Source of the DNA: Corallococcus macrosporus
Lineage (GTDB): Bacteria; Myxococcota; Myxococcia; Myxococcales; Myxococcaceae
Direction: 5' to 3'
Length of the DNA: 64,000 bases
NCBI RefSeq assembly: GCF_017302985.1
Contig: NZ_JAFIMU010000002.1
Span: 930,001 to 994,000, forward strand
Below, piece after piece: positions 35,163 to 43,647 of the stretch; position 1 is the first letter of the stretch; each line of letters begins with the position of its first letter. The notes under the pieces are model-generated. The model was not told where the DNA came from, did not search any database, and saw nothing but the letters and a program-made list of their open reading frames with translations. A program made the position numbers and the translations under genes.

Positions 35163-37598
35163 TTATTTGGCCAGGGCCACCGCGGGCGTGAGCGTCAGCG
35201 TGGCCTCGCGGTGCTGCTCCACCGCCTGGCGCGTGTGGAGCATGGGGTGGAACTCCACCTTGCGGTTGAGCTCCATCAGGTCATCCCGGTGCTTGTGGAA
35301 CAGGTGCTCCGTCTGTCCCGGCGCGTGGATGGACACGGAGCGCGACAGGTCCGCCAGGTCGACAATCATCCGCAGCGCGGTGCCGTGGACGACCTTGAAG
35401 GGGCGGGCCCAGAGGAACGACGCCCCGTCCACGGAGTAGTTGTCACCCCGGGCCGGCAGCGTGCGGCTGTTGAAGACGCGCCGGATGGGGCCGGGGATGG
35501 CGGGCCCGCCCAGCGGCTGGTGCGCGTAGGTGAGCTGGTGCACCTGGCCCCAGGCCCAACCTTCCGTCTTCGGGCCGTACGTCTTCACCAGCCACGCGGT
35601 GGCCGCCGTCAGCGCCGCGCGGAGGATGTCGTCGCGCGTCTCCTTCTCCGGCGTCTTCGGGTCGTCCCACCAGTCGCTGTCCGGCTGGGACATCTGGCCG
35701 ATGACGAAGGGCATGTGCAGGCTGCCGTGCCGCTCGTACTGGCCCATGAGGTACTCGGACACCAGCGACGGCTCCAGCTTGTGCTGGAGCAGCTTGCGCA
35801 GCACCTCGATGTACCAGGCCTGGAACACCGTGGCGCCCACGGCCTCCGGCTCGAAGCGCAGGTCCCACGCCTTCAGCGCGTCCACCGCCTGGCGCTGGGT
35901 GTCGTCGGCCGGCAGCGCCGCCGCCAGGAAGTAGGGGCGCAGCGTCTCCGCGGGCAGCGAGTACGTCTCCGCCTGGATGTCCCGCATCGTCTGCACGCTG
36001 TGCTGCGTGCCCGCCTCCAGCAGGTCGGTGATGCGCTTGGCGCGGTAGCCCGGGAACCAGTTGTGCGCGATGAGGTGCGGGTAGTCGTCGGAGGTGATCT
36101 TGTTGTTCGCCGTGGCCGCGTAGCCCGCGGGCGGGTTGAAGGACGCGGGCAGCTCCTCGAAGGGGATGAAGCCCGTCCACTCCGACTCGCCCGTCCAGCC
36201 CGGCATGGGGATGAGGCCCTGGTGGCCCTGGCGGATGGGAATCTTCCCCGTCGCCTGGTACCCGATGTTGCCGGCCGTGTCCGCGTACACGAAGTTCTGG
36301 CCCGGTCCCTCCCAGGCCTTCATCGCGCCGCGGAAGGACTCCCAGTCCTGCGCCAGGTTGAGCTTCAGCACGGCGTTGATGAGCGGCTGGCATTCCCGGT
36401 GCGCCCACTTGAGGGACATCGGCTCGCCGTCCTTCATCTCGTCCGCCATCACCTTGTTCATCAGCGGGCCGTGCCGGGTGCTCTTCACTTCAATCACCAC
36501 GGGGGCGGCGCCCTTCACGGGAATCTCTTCCCGGCGCACGTCCAGGTCGTGCCAGGTGCCCTGGTAGAGGTACTGCTTGGGCGCCTTCGGGTCGTCCAGC
36601 TTCTCGATGTAGAAGTCCTGGGTGTCCGGCCCCAGGTTGGACATGCCCCAGGCCACCTTCCCGTTGTGGCCGACGATGAGCATGGGCACGCCGGGCAGGG
36701 AGAAGCCCACGTGCTGGAAGCGGCCGCCGTGCAGGCCGTTCTCGTACCAGGTGGACGGCATGCCCAGCGGGATGTGCACGTCGTTGGCGAGCAGCGGCTG
36801 GCCGCTCTTCGTGCGCTGGCCGTGCACCACCCAGTTGTTGCTGCCGGAGACGATGTTGGGGTCGCCCATCACCGCGTCCACGCTGTCCAGGCCGGACATC
36901 GTCTTCACGGACTTGAGGCCCGGCAGGCGCGCCTCCTTCGGGACGATGAGCGGCGTCTGCGGCGCGTTCTGCGGCAGCAGCGCGTTGGCCACCTCCTCAC
37001 CCACCGCCGCCACCAGCCGCGCGCGGAACAGCTCGATGCGGTGGTTGCCGCCCAGCATCATCGCCAGCAGGTTGCCGCGCGCGAGCGAGTCCACCGGCGT
37101 CCAGGGCGCGGGGTCCGTGCTCATGACGGTGAACTCGTAGGGCAGCGGCTCCGCGGCGATGCGCGCGTTGATGCCCGCGCTGTAGGCCTCCAGGATGGCG
37201 CGCGCGTCCGCGTCCACCTGCGCCCAGGCGCGCTCGGCCAGGTGGCGCAGGCCCATGGTGCGCAGGAACTCGTCCGCGGGCACCAGCATGGGGCCCAGCA
37301 GGCTCGCGAGCCGGCCATCCACCAGCCGGCGGCCCATCTCCATCTGCCACATCCGGTCCTGCCCGTGCACATAGCCCTGGGCGAAGAACAGGTCGTGCTC
37401 GTCGCTGGCGAAGATGTGCGGCACGCCCCACGTGTCGCGCAGCACCTCCACCTTGCCGTGCAGGCCGGGCAGCGTGAGCTGTCCTTCCGCGCGAGGCCAG
37501 CGGCGGCGGGCAAGCCACGGCCCCACGCCCGGGGCGGCCACGGCCATGGCGGACGGCAACATGCGCAGCATGCGCAGGACCTGGGAGAAGGCACTCAT
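35163..37598 (-). CDS. Penicillin-acylase-family Ntn hydrolase of the biosynthetic cluster
   Basis: The protein of 811 residues has the S45 layout: an alpha part opening with WGVPHIFASDEHDLFFAQGYVHGQDRMWQMEMGRR, a processing point before the nucleophile in VSG|SNNWVV (Ser253), then the beta part with LANDVHIPLGMPSTWYENGL and the conserved Asn in TANNKI. These enzymes self-cleave and hydrolyse amides of fatty or aromatic acids. PvdQ in pyoverdine maturation is the well-known case where an N-acyl group is removed in the periplasm. The N-terminus is mildly hydrophobic but not a textbook signal. The start overlaps the MFS stop by four bases (ATGA), so the two are translationally coupled. Confidence 0.87.
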   Translation of the reverse strand: MSAFSQVLRMLRMLPSAMAVAAPGVGPWLARRRWPRAEGQLTLPGLHGKVEVLRDTWGVPHIFASDEHDLFFAQGYVHGQDRMWQMEMGRRLVDGRLASLLGPMLVPADEFLRTMGLRHLAERAWAQVDADARAILEAYSAGINARIAAEPLPYEFTVMSTDPAPWTPVDSLARGNLLAMMLGGNHRIELFRARLVAAVGEEVANALLPQNAPQTPLIVPKEARLPGLKSVKTMSGLDSVDAVMGDPNIVSGSNNWVVHGQRTKSGQPLLANDVHIPLGMPSTWYENGLHGGRFQHVGFSLPGVPMLIVGHNGKVAWGMSNLGPDTQDFYIEKLDDPKAPKQYLYQGTWHDLDVRREEIPVKGAAPVVIEVKSTRHGPLMNKVMADEMKDGEPMSLKWAHRECQPLINAVLKLNLAQDWESFRGAMKAWEGPGQNFVYADTAGNIGYQATGKIPIRQGHQGLIPMPGWTGESEWTGFIPFEELPASFNPPAGYAATANNKITSDDYPHLIAHNWFPGYRAKRITDLLEAGTQHSVQTMRDIQAETYSLPAETLRPYFLAAALPADDTQRQAVDALKAWDLRFEPEAVGATVFQAWYIEVLRKLLQHKLEPSLVSEYLMGQYERHGSLHMPFVIGQMSQPDSDWWDDPKTPEKETRDDILRAALTAATAWLVKTYGPKTEGWAWGQVHQLTYAHQPLGGPAIPGPIRRVFNSRTLPARGDNYSVDGASFLWARPFKVVHGTALRMIVDLADLSRSVSIHAPGQTEHLFHKHRDDLMELNRKVEFHPMLHTRQAVEQHREATLTLTPAVALAK

Positions 37599-39001
37599 GA
37601 CGCGGAGGCTCCGGCGGTGGGGGCGGTCGGCGGGGGGGCGGCGGCGGTGTCCGGGGTGGCGCCCCCGTCAGGCAGGGCGTCCGGCAGCTCGCGGTCCAGG
37701 TTGCGCAGGCGCGGGTTGGTCCACGCGAACGCGACGTTCAAGAGCGTCATCAGCCCCAGGACGATGAAGATGACGGCGATGCCGCGCCCCGGGCCCACGC
37801 CCAGGAGGCGGCCCATGCTGCCGGCGAGCACGCCGCCCGGGGCCATGGCCGGCTCGAAGAGGTCGTCCGCGAGCGGGCCCGCGATGAGGCTGGCGAACGG
37901 CGACATGCACAGGGTGACCATCCGCTTCACGGCCGCGGCGCGGCCCTGGAGGTCCGCCGGAATCTTGCGCTGCCAGATGGACTGGGTGCTGGCCACCATG
38001 GGCGGCATGGTGAACAGGTAGAGCGCGGCGGCGGTGGCCACCAGCGGCACGCTGGGCGACGGCGCGGCCATGAAGAGCACCAGGCCGGAGACGATCTGGA
38101 ACCCCAGGATGCCGTGCAGCTGGTTCTTGGGGCCGCCCCACACGCCCATGCCGACGGCGCCCAGGAGCGCCCCCACGCCCGCCACCGACGCGATGATGCC
38201 CAGCGTGGAGATGTCCGTGAAGGCCAGCACCAGCGGGGTGATGAGCAGCACCACCAGGTCCATGCACAGCACGGCCACGACGGTGAAGCCCAGCAGCGCC
38301 ACGAGCCCCCTGCGGGTGCTGATGAAGCTCCAGCCCTGCTTCATCTCCGCGAGGATGGACCCCTTGCCCTGCTGCCCCTCCACGGAGACCGGGGGACGCG
38401 GGAAGCGGACCATCAGCAGGGTGATGATGGCGATGGTGAAGCTGCAGACGTCCACGGACAGCACGCCCACCAGGCCCACGCTGTCGATGAGCGCTCCGGC
38501 GATGATGGGGGAGAGGATCTGGCTGGCGCCGCTGGCCACCTCCGCCATGGCGTTGGCGCGGCCCAGGTGCTGCTTGGGCACGAGCAGCGTCACCGTGGCG
38601 AAGAAGGCCGGCCAGCGGAAGGCGCCGAAGCACGCGCCAAAGGACACGGGCAGGTAGAAGTGCCAGGCCTGGAGCTTGATGAGGCCTTTGCTGTCCGCCA
38701 GCACCAGGCCGAAGATGATGAGCGTGCTGAGGCCGTTGCCCATGTCCGCCAGGAGCATGGCGCGGCGGCGGTCCCACCGGTCGATGAGCGTTCCCGCGAG
38801 CGGCGCCAGGATGACCATGGGCGCGAACGCGAAGAAGGACAGGAGCGCGAACTGCGTGGTGGAGCGCGTGTCCAGGAACACCTTGGCGCCCACGCCGAAC
38901 GCCGTGAGGCCCGAGCCCAGGATCGAGATGAGCTGACCAAACCAGGTGATCCAGAAGACCCGCATGGGCTGGGTGATGGTCAGGCGTTGCGCGAGGCTCA
39001 T
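37595..39001 (-). CDS. MFS exporter of the biosynthetic cluster
   Basis: The protein of 468 residues has about twelve membrane segments. The loop between the second and third helices reads GTLIDRWDRRRAML, the MFS motif G-x3-D-R-x-x-R/K. The C-terminal tail is Pro/Ala-rich. Sequence style (FGQLISILGSGLTAFGVG, then AEVASGASQILSPIIAGAL) resembles macrolide/drug exporters of the MFS (MefA-like group). It lies 92 bases downstream of the last PKS gene and overlaps the acylase by four bases, so it probably exports the assembly-line product, perhaps as an acylated precursor. No other transporter is in the cluster. Confidence 0.87.
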   Translation of the reverse strand: MSLAQRLTITQPMRVFWITWFGQLISILGSGLTAFGVGAKVFLDTRSTTQFALLSFFAFAPMVILAPLAGTLIDRWDRRRAMLLADMGNGLSTLIIFGLVLADSKGLIKLQAWHFYLPVSFGACFGAFRWPAFFATVTLLVPKQHLGRANAMAEVASGASQILSPIIAGALIDSVGLVGVLSVDVCSFTIAIITLLMVRFPRPPVSVEGQQGKGSILAEMKQGWSFISTRRGLVALLGFTVVAVLCMDLVVLLITPLVLAFTDISTLGIIASVAGVGALLGAVGMGVWGGPKNQLHGILGFQIVSGLVLFMAAPSPSVPLVATAAALYLFTMPPMVASTQSIWQRKIPADLQGRAAAVKRMVTLCMSPFASLIAGPLADDLFEPAMAPGGVLAGSMGRLLGVGPGRGIAVIFIVLGLMTLLNVAFAWTNPRLRNLDRELPDALPDGGATPDTAAAPPPTAPTAGASAS

Positions 39002-39093
39002 TCCACGTCTCTTTTCTCCTGGGGGGCAGGAGGTTCAAGGGCCCGCGCACGGTACTACGGGAGTGCGCGCGGGCCCGGCGTTGCTAGGGGAAA

Positions 39094-42000
39094 TCAGCCC
39101 TGCTCCAGCTCCGCGAGCATGGCTTCCAGGGCTTCCGGGTCGAGCTGGCTGGCGCTCGCCTCCACGATGGCCACCGTCATCACCTCCACGGTGGGGGACT
39201 CGAAGAGGGCGCGCATGGACAGCTCGACCTGGAAGGTCTCGCGGATGCGCGACAGGAGCTGCACGCCCAGCAGCGAGTGGCCACCCAGTTCGAAGAAGTT
39301 GTCGGTGATGCCCACGGACTCCACGCCCAGCAGGTCCTGCCAGAGCGCGGCGACCTTCTCCTCGGTTTCGTCGCGCGGGGCGACGAAGACGTTGGCGAGC
39401 GGAGGCCGCGGGTGCTTGCCGCTGGCGCTGCCGCCCGTGCGGGTCGTGGAGGCGCCGTCGCGCGCCACCTGGAGCCGGGCCTCCAGCGAGCCTCGGGACG
39501 CGAGGAAGCGGCCGCCGGCGGGCTGGGTGAGCAGCGCGCGCAGGAGGCGGAAGCCCTCGGCGGGCGGGATGACGGCGTCGGGCCGGAAGCCCTCGCCCAC
39601 GCCCCACACGTCCCAGTCCACGGTGTACCAGCGGGTGCCGCCAAGCCGGGCCTGCCGGGCCGCCAGCGCGTCCATGCCGGCGTGCGCCGCCGCCACCGCG
39701 CTGACCGCCATGCCGCCCAGCACCACGGTGAGGGAGGACTGCACCACGACGAAGTCCGGATGGCGCGACGCCAGCGCCTCCGCCAGCTGCGTGAGGCCCC
39801 CGAAGCGGCCGGCGAGCAGCGGGGTGGTGGCCTCCGGCGTGGACTCGTCCACGGAGATGCGGGTGGCCATGCCGCCGTCACCCGCCGCGTAGAAGACGCC
39901 GTCGACGCGGCCGAACTTCGCCTCCGCCACCTGGAGCGCCTTGTCGAGCTGACCGGGCACGCCCGCGTCCGCGCGAAGCGCCAGCACCTGCGCGCCCGCC
40001 TGCTCCAGCGTGCGCATGCGCTCGATGGCCCTGGACGTCGCGTCCTGGGCGTCATGGCCCGCGCGCCACGCGTCCCACTCCCCGGGAGCGGGGAGCGTGC
40101 GGCGCGACAGCAGCACGAGCTTCGGCTTCACGGCATGCGTGAGCTGCTCCGCGAGCGCGAGCCCCACGCGGCCCAGGCCACCGACGATGACGTAGACGCC
40201 GCCCTCCTTGAGGCCCGTGGGCTGCGCGGCGTCGGAGTCCGGAGTGCCCGGGACCTCGATGGGCTCGAACGCCTCGACATGGCGGTACGGGCCGCGCAGC
40301 GCGACCACCGCTTCCTTGCCGGTGGCCAGCTCCGTCACCAGCCGCTCCAGCCATGGGCCGGACGCGGACTCGTCCGGCGCGGGCCAGGTGACGTCGACGG
40401 CGCGCACGGTGATGCCGGGGTACTCCTGTGGCAGGACGCGGCTCGCGCCCACGGCGGCCGCCTGCCAGGGCAGCAGCGGCTCCTCGCCCGTGACGTCCTG
40501 GGCGCCGGTGGTCACCACGTCCAGCGTGAGGGGCGCCTTCGCCGCGCCCGGACCCACCGCCTTCGCCAGCGCGAGCAGTCCGTGGAACGACGTCGCGAGC
40601 CCCGCCTCCAGGTCCTGCGGCGCCTTCACCAGCGGCCACAGGTACGCGACGTGCGCGGGCGTCCACTCCTCACCGCGCAGCCGCTCCAGGTGCTCGCTCA
40701 CCGCGTCCGGCGAGGCCACGTCCACGGCGAAGCGCTTCGTCACCGGATCCGACGCGCCCTGACCCGCGACCAGCGACACCACGTCCGCGCCCGCCTGGCG
40801 CAGCCGCTCCGACACGCGCGCGGCCACCGGCGTGTCCGCCTCCAGCACCAGCCAGCGCTGACCCGCCAGCGATGGGACCCGAGGCGACGCGCGCGTGCGC
40901 GGCCACGACGGGACGGTCAGCTCCACGCCCTGCGCCGGAGCCGCCCGCGCGGCGGTGGCTGCGCGGGGCAGCGCAGGGGGCGGACCCTTGAGCAGGTCGT
41001 AGCGCTCGCGCTGGAAGGGGTAGGCGGGCAGGGGGATGCGGCGGCGGGACTCGCCCTTGTAGACGCGGCCGGCCACCGTCTTCGCGCCCGCGAGCCACAG
41101 CTTCGCGAACGCGTCCGTGGCGTGCGTGAGCGCGTCCTGCTGGGCGTCGCGCGGCGCGGGCAGCGTCGTGAGGATGGCGGGGAACGTGCCCTCCTTCGCG
41201 TTGCGGCGCACCAGCGTCGCCAGCGCGTTGCCGGGACCGACCTCCAGGAAGACGTGCTCGGGGTCGTTCAACAGCAGCGTCGCCGAGTCCTGGAAGCGCA
41301 CGGCGTCGCGCAGGTGGCGCGCCCAGTACGCCGGGCTCACCGCGTCCTCGGGCGTCACCCAGGTGCCGGTGACGTTGGACAGGTAGAGGTCCTTGGGCTC
41401 CTTGCGCGCGACCTTCGCCACCGCCTGGCGGAACTCCTCGACGATGGGGTCCATCATCGTGGAGTGGAACGCGTGCGACGTGTGCAGCCGCGACACCTCC
41501 ACCTTCTGGGCCTCCAGCTTCGCCTGGAGCGCGTCCACCGCGTCGGTGGGGCCCGCGACCACGGTGAAGCCCGGCGCGTTCACGGCCGCCACGGAGATGC
41601 GCGCGTCCATCAGCGGCGCCAGCGCCTCCGGCGTCAGCCGCACGGACAGCATGGCGCCCGCGGGCAGCGACTGCATCAGCCGGCCGCGCGTGGCCACCAG
41701 CGCCAGCGCGTCGTCCAGGCTGAACACGCCCGACAGGCACGCGGCCACGTACTCACCGATGCTGTGGCCCACCATCGCCTGCGGCGTCACGCCCCAGGAC
41801 GCCCAGAGCTTCGCCAGCGCGTACTCGATGACGAACAGCGCGGGCTGCGTGAGCGACGTCTGCTTGAGCTGCTCGGTGGCCTTCTCGCGCCCGTCCGCGG
41901 GCGGATGGAGCACCGTGCGCAGGTCCAGCCCCAGGTGGGGCTTCAGCTTCTCCGCGCACGCGTCCACCTCCGTGCGGAAGACGGGCTCCTGCTCGTAGAG

Positions 42001-43647
42001 GCCCCGGCCCATGTCCACGTACTGCGAACCCTGACCGGAGAAGAGGAACACCACCGGCCGGCGCGTGTTGAGGCCGGAGCCGCCCAGGAGCCGCCGGGCG
42101 TCCCGCAGCGCCGCCTTCGCGTCCGCGACGTCCTTCACCACCACCGCGCGGCGGTGCTCGTGCGCGTGGCGGCCCACCTGGAGCGTGTACGCCACGTCCG
42201 CCAGGTTCACGTTCGGATGCGAGTCCAGGTGCGCGGCCAGTTGCTCCGTCGCCGCGTCCAGCGCCGCGGGCGTGCGGCCGGACAGGGGCAGCACATGCCA
42301 CGCGCGGCGCGACGGCGCGGGGGCGGCGGTCTTCGGGGCCTCCTCCAGGATGACGTGCGTGTTGGTGCCGCCGATGCCGAAGGCGCTCACGCCCGCGCGG
42401 CGCGGCCCGTTCGTGGACGTCCACGGCCGGGGCTGCGAGGGCACGAAGAAGGGCCCCGCGTCGAAGTCGATGACGGGGTTGGGCTTCTCGAAGTGGGGGC
42501 TCGCGGGAATCTCGCCGTGCTCCATGGCGAGCACCGTCTTCACCACGCCCGCGATGCCGGCGGCCGCGTCCAGGTGGCCGATGGCCGCCTTGAGCGAGCC
42601 CAGCGCCACGCGCTTCTGGCCCGTCTCCTTGCCGCCGAAGGCCTGGTTGAGCGCGGCCACCTCTATCGGGTCGCCCAGCGGGGTGCCCGTCGCGTGGGCC
42701 TCCACGTACTGGATGTCGTCCGGGGTGACGCCGGAGATGGCGAGCGCCTCCGCGATGACCGCGGCCTGGCCCTCCACGCTGGGCGCGGTGAAGCCCACCT
42801 TGCCCGCGCCGTCGTTGTTCACCGCCGTGCCCAGCAGCACGCCGTGGATGGTGTCGCCGTCCTTCAGCGCGTCCGACAGCCGCTTGAGCACCACCACCGC
42901 CGCGCCCGCTCCGCGCACGGTGCCGTTGGCCTTCGCGTCGAACGCGCGGCAGTAGCCGTCCGGCGAGAAGATCATCCCCTCCTGGTAGAGGTAGCCCGCC
43001 GTCTGCGGGAAGGACACGGACGAGCCGCCCGCGAGCGCCATGTCGCTCTCTCCGGACAGCAGGCTCTGGCACGCCAGGTGGAGCGCCACCAGCGAGCTGG
43101 AGCACGCCGTCTGCACCGTCGCCGCGGGGCCGCGCAGGCCCAGCCGGTGGGACACGCGCGTGGCCACGTAGTCCTTGTCGTTGGCCAGCATCACGCCGAA
43201 CGAGCCGGCCGTGTCCATCAGGTCCGGCTGCCGCGTCAGCGCGCGCAGGAGGTACGAGCTGAGGCTCACGCTCGCGTAGACGGCCACCGCGCCCTTGAAG
43301 CGCGTCGGGTCATAGCCGGCGTTGTCCAGCGACTCCCACGCGCACTCCATGAAGATGCGCTGCTGGGGGTCCATCAGCTCCGCCTCGCGCGGGCTGTAGC
43401 CGAAGAGGCCCGCGTCGAAGTCCGTCGCGCCCTCCAGCACGTAGCTGGAGCGCACCCACTGCGGATGGGCGCGCAGGGCCTGCGGCACGCCCGCGTCGTC
43501 CAGCTCCGCGTCCGAGGGCACTCGGCGCGCGTCGCCGCCGCGCCGGAGCATCTCCCAGAAGCCCTCCAGCGTCTTCGCACCCGGGAAGCGGCCCGCCAGG
43601 CCGACGATCGCGATGCGCTCCTCGCCACCACCCACTGCGTCACTCAT
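39094..43647 (-). CDS. Type I PKS, KS-AT-KR(inactive?)-ACP, last module
   Basis: The 1517-residue protein has KS at 10-440 with the full triad (Cys182 in TACSSS, His in EAHATGT, His in AAIGHL). AT (530-845) has GHSIGE and the malonyl-type HAFH. A KR-like region covers 910-1395 and ACP 1425-1490 (Ser1458 in GGHSL). The KR keeps a Gly-rich loop (GGLGRVG) but the catalytic Tyr position is Val1318 and the following Asn is His1322, so it is probably inactive. There is no DH, ER, MT or thioesterase; the chain ends after a short acidic tail. The ATG at 43647 has GGAG about 10 bases upstream and overlaps the NRPS stop by 8 bases. It would add one malonyl unit, leaving a ketone. Confidence 0.88.
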   Translation of the reverse strand: MSDAVGGGEERIAIVGLAGRFPGAKTLEGFWEMLRRGGDARRVPSDAELDDAGVPQALRAHPQWVRSSYVLEGATDFDAGLFGYSPREAELMDPQQRIFMECAWESLDNAGYDPTRFKGAVAVYASVSLSSYLLRALTRQPDLMDTAGSFGVMLANDKDYVATRVSHRLGLRGPAATVQTACSSSLVALHLACQSLLSGESDMALAGGSSVSFPQTAGYLYQEGMIFSPDGYCRAFDAKANGTVRGAGAAVVVLKRLSDALKDGDTIHGVLLGTAVNNDGAGKVGFTAPSVEGQAAVIAEALAISGVTPDDIQYVEAHATGTPLGDPIEVAALNQAFGGKETGQKRVALGSLKAAIGHLDAAAGIAGVVKTVLAMEHGEIPASPHFEKPNPVIDFDAGPFFVPSQPRPWTSTNGPRRAGVSAFGIGGTNTHVILEEAPKTAAPAPSRRAWHVLPLSGRTPAALDAATEQLAAHLDSHPNVNLADVAYTLQVGRHAHEHRRAVVVKDVADAKAALRDARRLLGGSGLNTRRPVVFLFSGQGSQYVDMGRGLYEQEPVFRTEVDACAEKLKPHLGLDLRTVLHPPADGREKATEQLKQTSLTQPALFVIEYALAKLWASWGVTPQAMVGHSIGEYVAACLSGVFSLDDALALVATRGRLMQSLPAGAMLSVRLTPEALAPLMDARISVAAVNAPGFTVVAGPTDAVDALQAKLEAQKVEVSRLHTSHAFHSTMMDPIVEEFRQAVAKVARKEPKDLYLSNVTGTWVTPEDAVSPAYWARHLRDAVRFQDSATLLLNDPEHVFLEVGPGNALATLVRRNAKEGTFPAILTTLPAPRDAQQDALTHATDAFAKLWLAGAKTVAGRVYKGESRRRIPLPAYPFQRERYDLLKGPPPALPRAATAARAAPAQGVELTVPSWPRTRASPRVPSLAGQRWLVLEADTPVAARVSERLRQAGADVVSLVAGQGASDPVTKRFAVDVASPDAVSEHLERLRGEEWTPAHVAYLWPLVKAPQDLEAGLATSFHGLLALAKAVGPGAAKAPLTLDVVTTGAQDVTGEEPLLPWQAAAVGASRVLPQEYPGITVRAVDVTWPAPDESASGPWLERLVTELATGKEAVVALRGPYRHVEAFEPIEVPGTPDSDAAQPTGLKEGGVYVIVGGLGRVGLALAEQLTHAVKPKLVLLSRRTLPAPGEWDAWRAGHDAQDATSRAIERMRTLEQAGAQVLALRADAGVPGQLDKALQVAEAKFGRVDGVFYAAGDGGMATRISVDESTPEATTPLLAGRFGGLTQLAEALASRHPDFVVVQSSLTVVLGGMAVSAVAAAHAGMDALAARQARLGGTRWYTVDWDVWGVGEGFRPDAVIPPAEGFRLLRALLTQPAGGRFLASRGSLEARLQVARDGASTTRTGGSASGKHPRPPLANVFVAPRDETEEKVAALWQDLLGVESVGITDNFFELGGHSLLGVQLLSRIRETFQVELSMRALFESPTVEVMTVAIVEASASQLDPEALEAMLAELEQG

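Noticed and set aside
39094-39240. A thioesterase at the end of the last PKS
   Set aside because: The protein ends about 60 residues after the ACP serine region, with only a short acidic tail and no G-x-S-x-G motif.
40200-40950. A dehydratase domain between AT and KR in the PKS genes
   Set aside because: No H-x3-G-x4-P motif was seen; the stretch matches the structural half of a KR domain.
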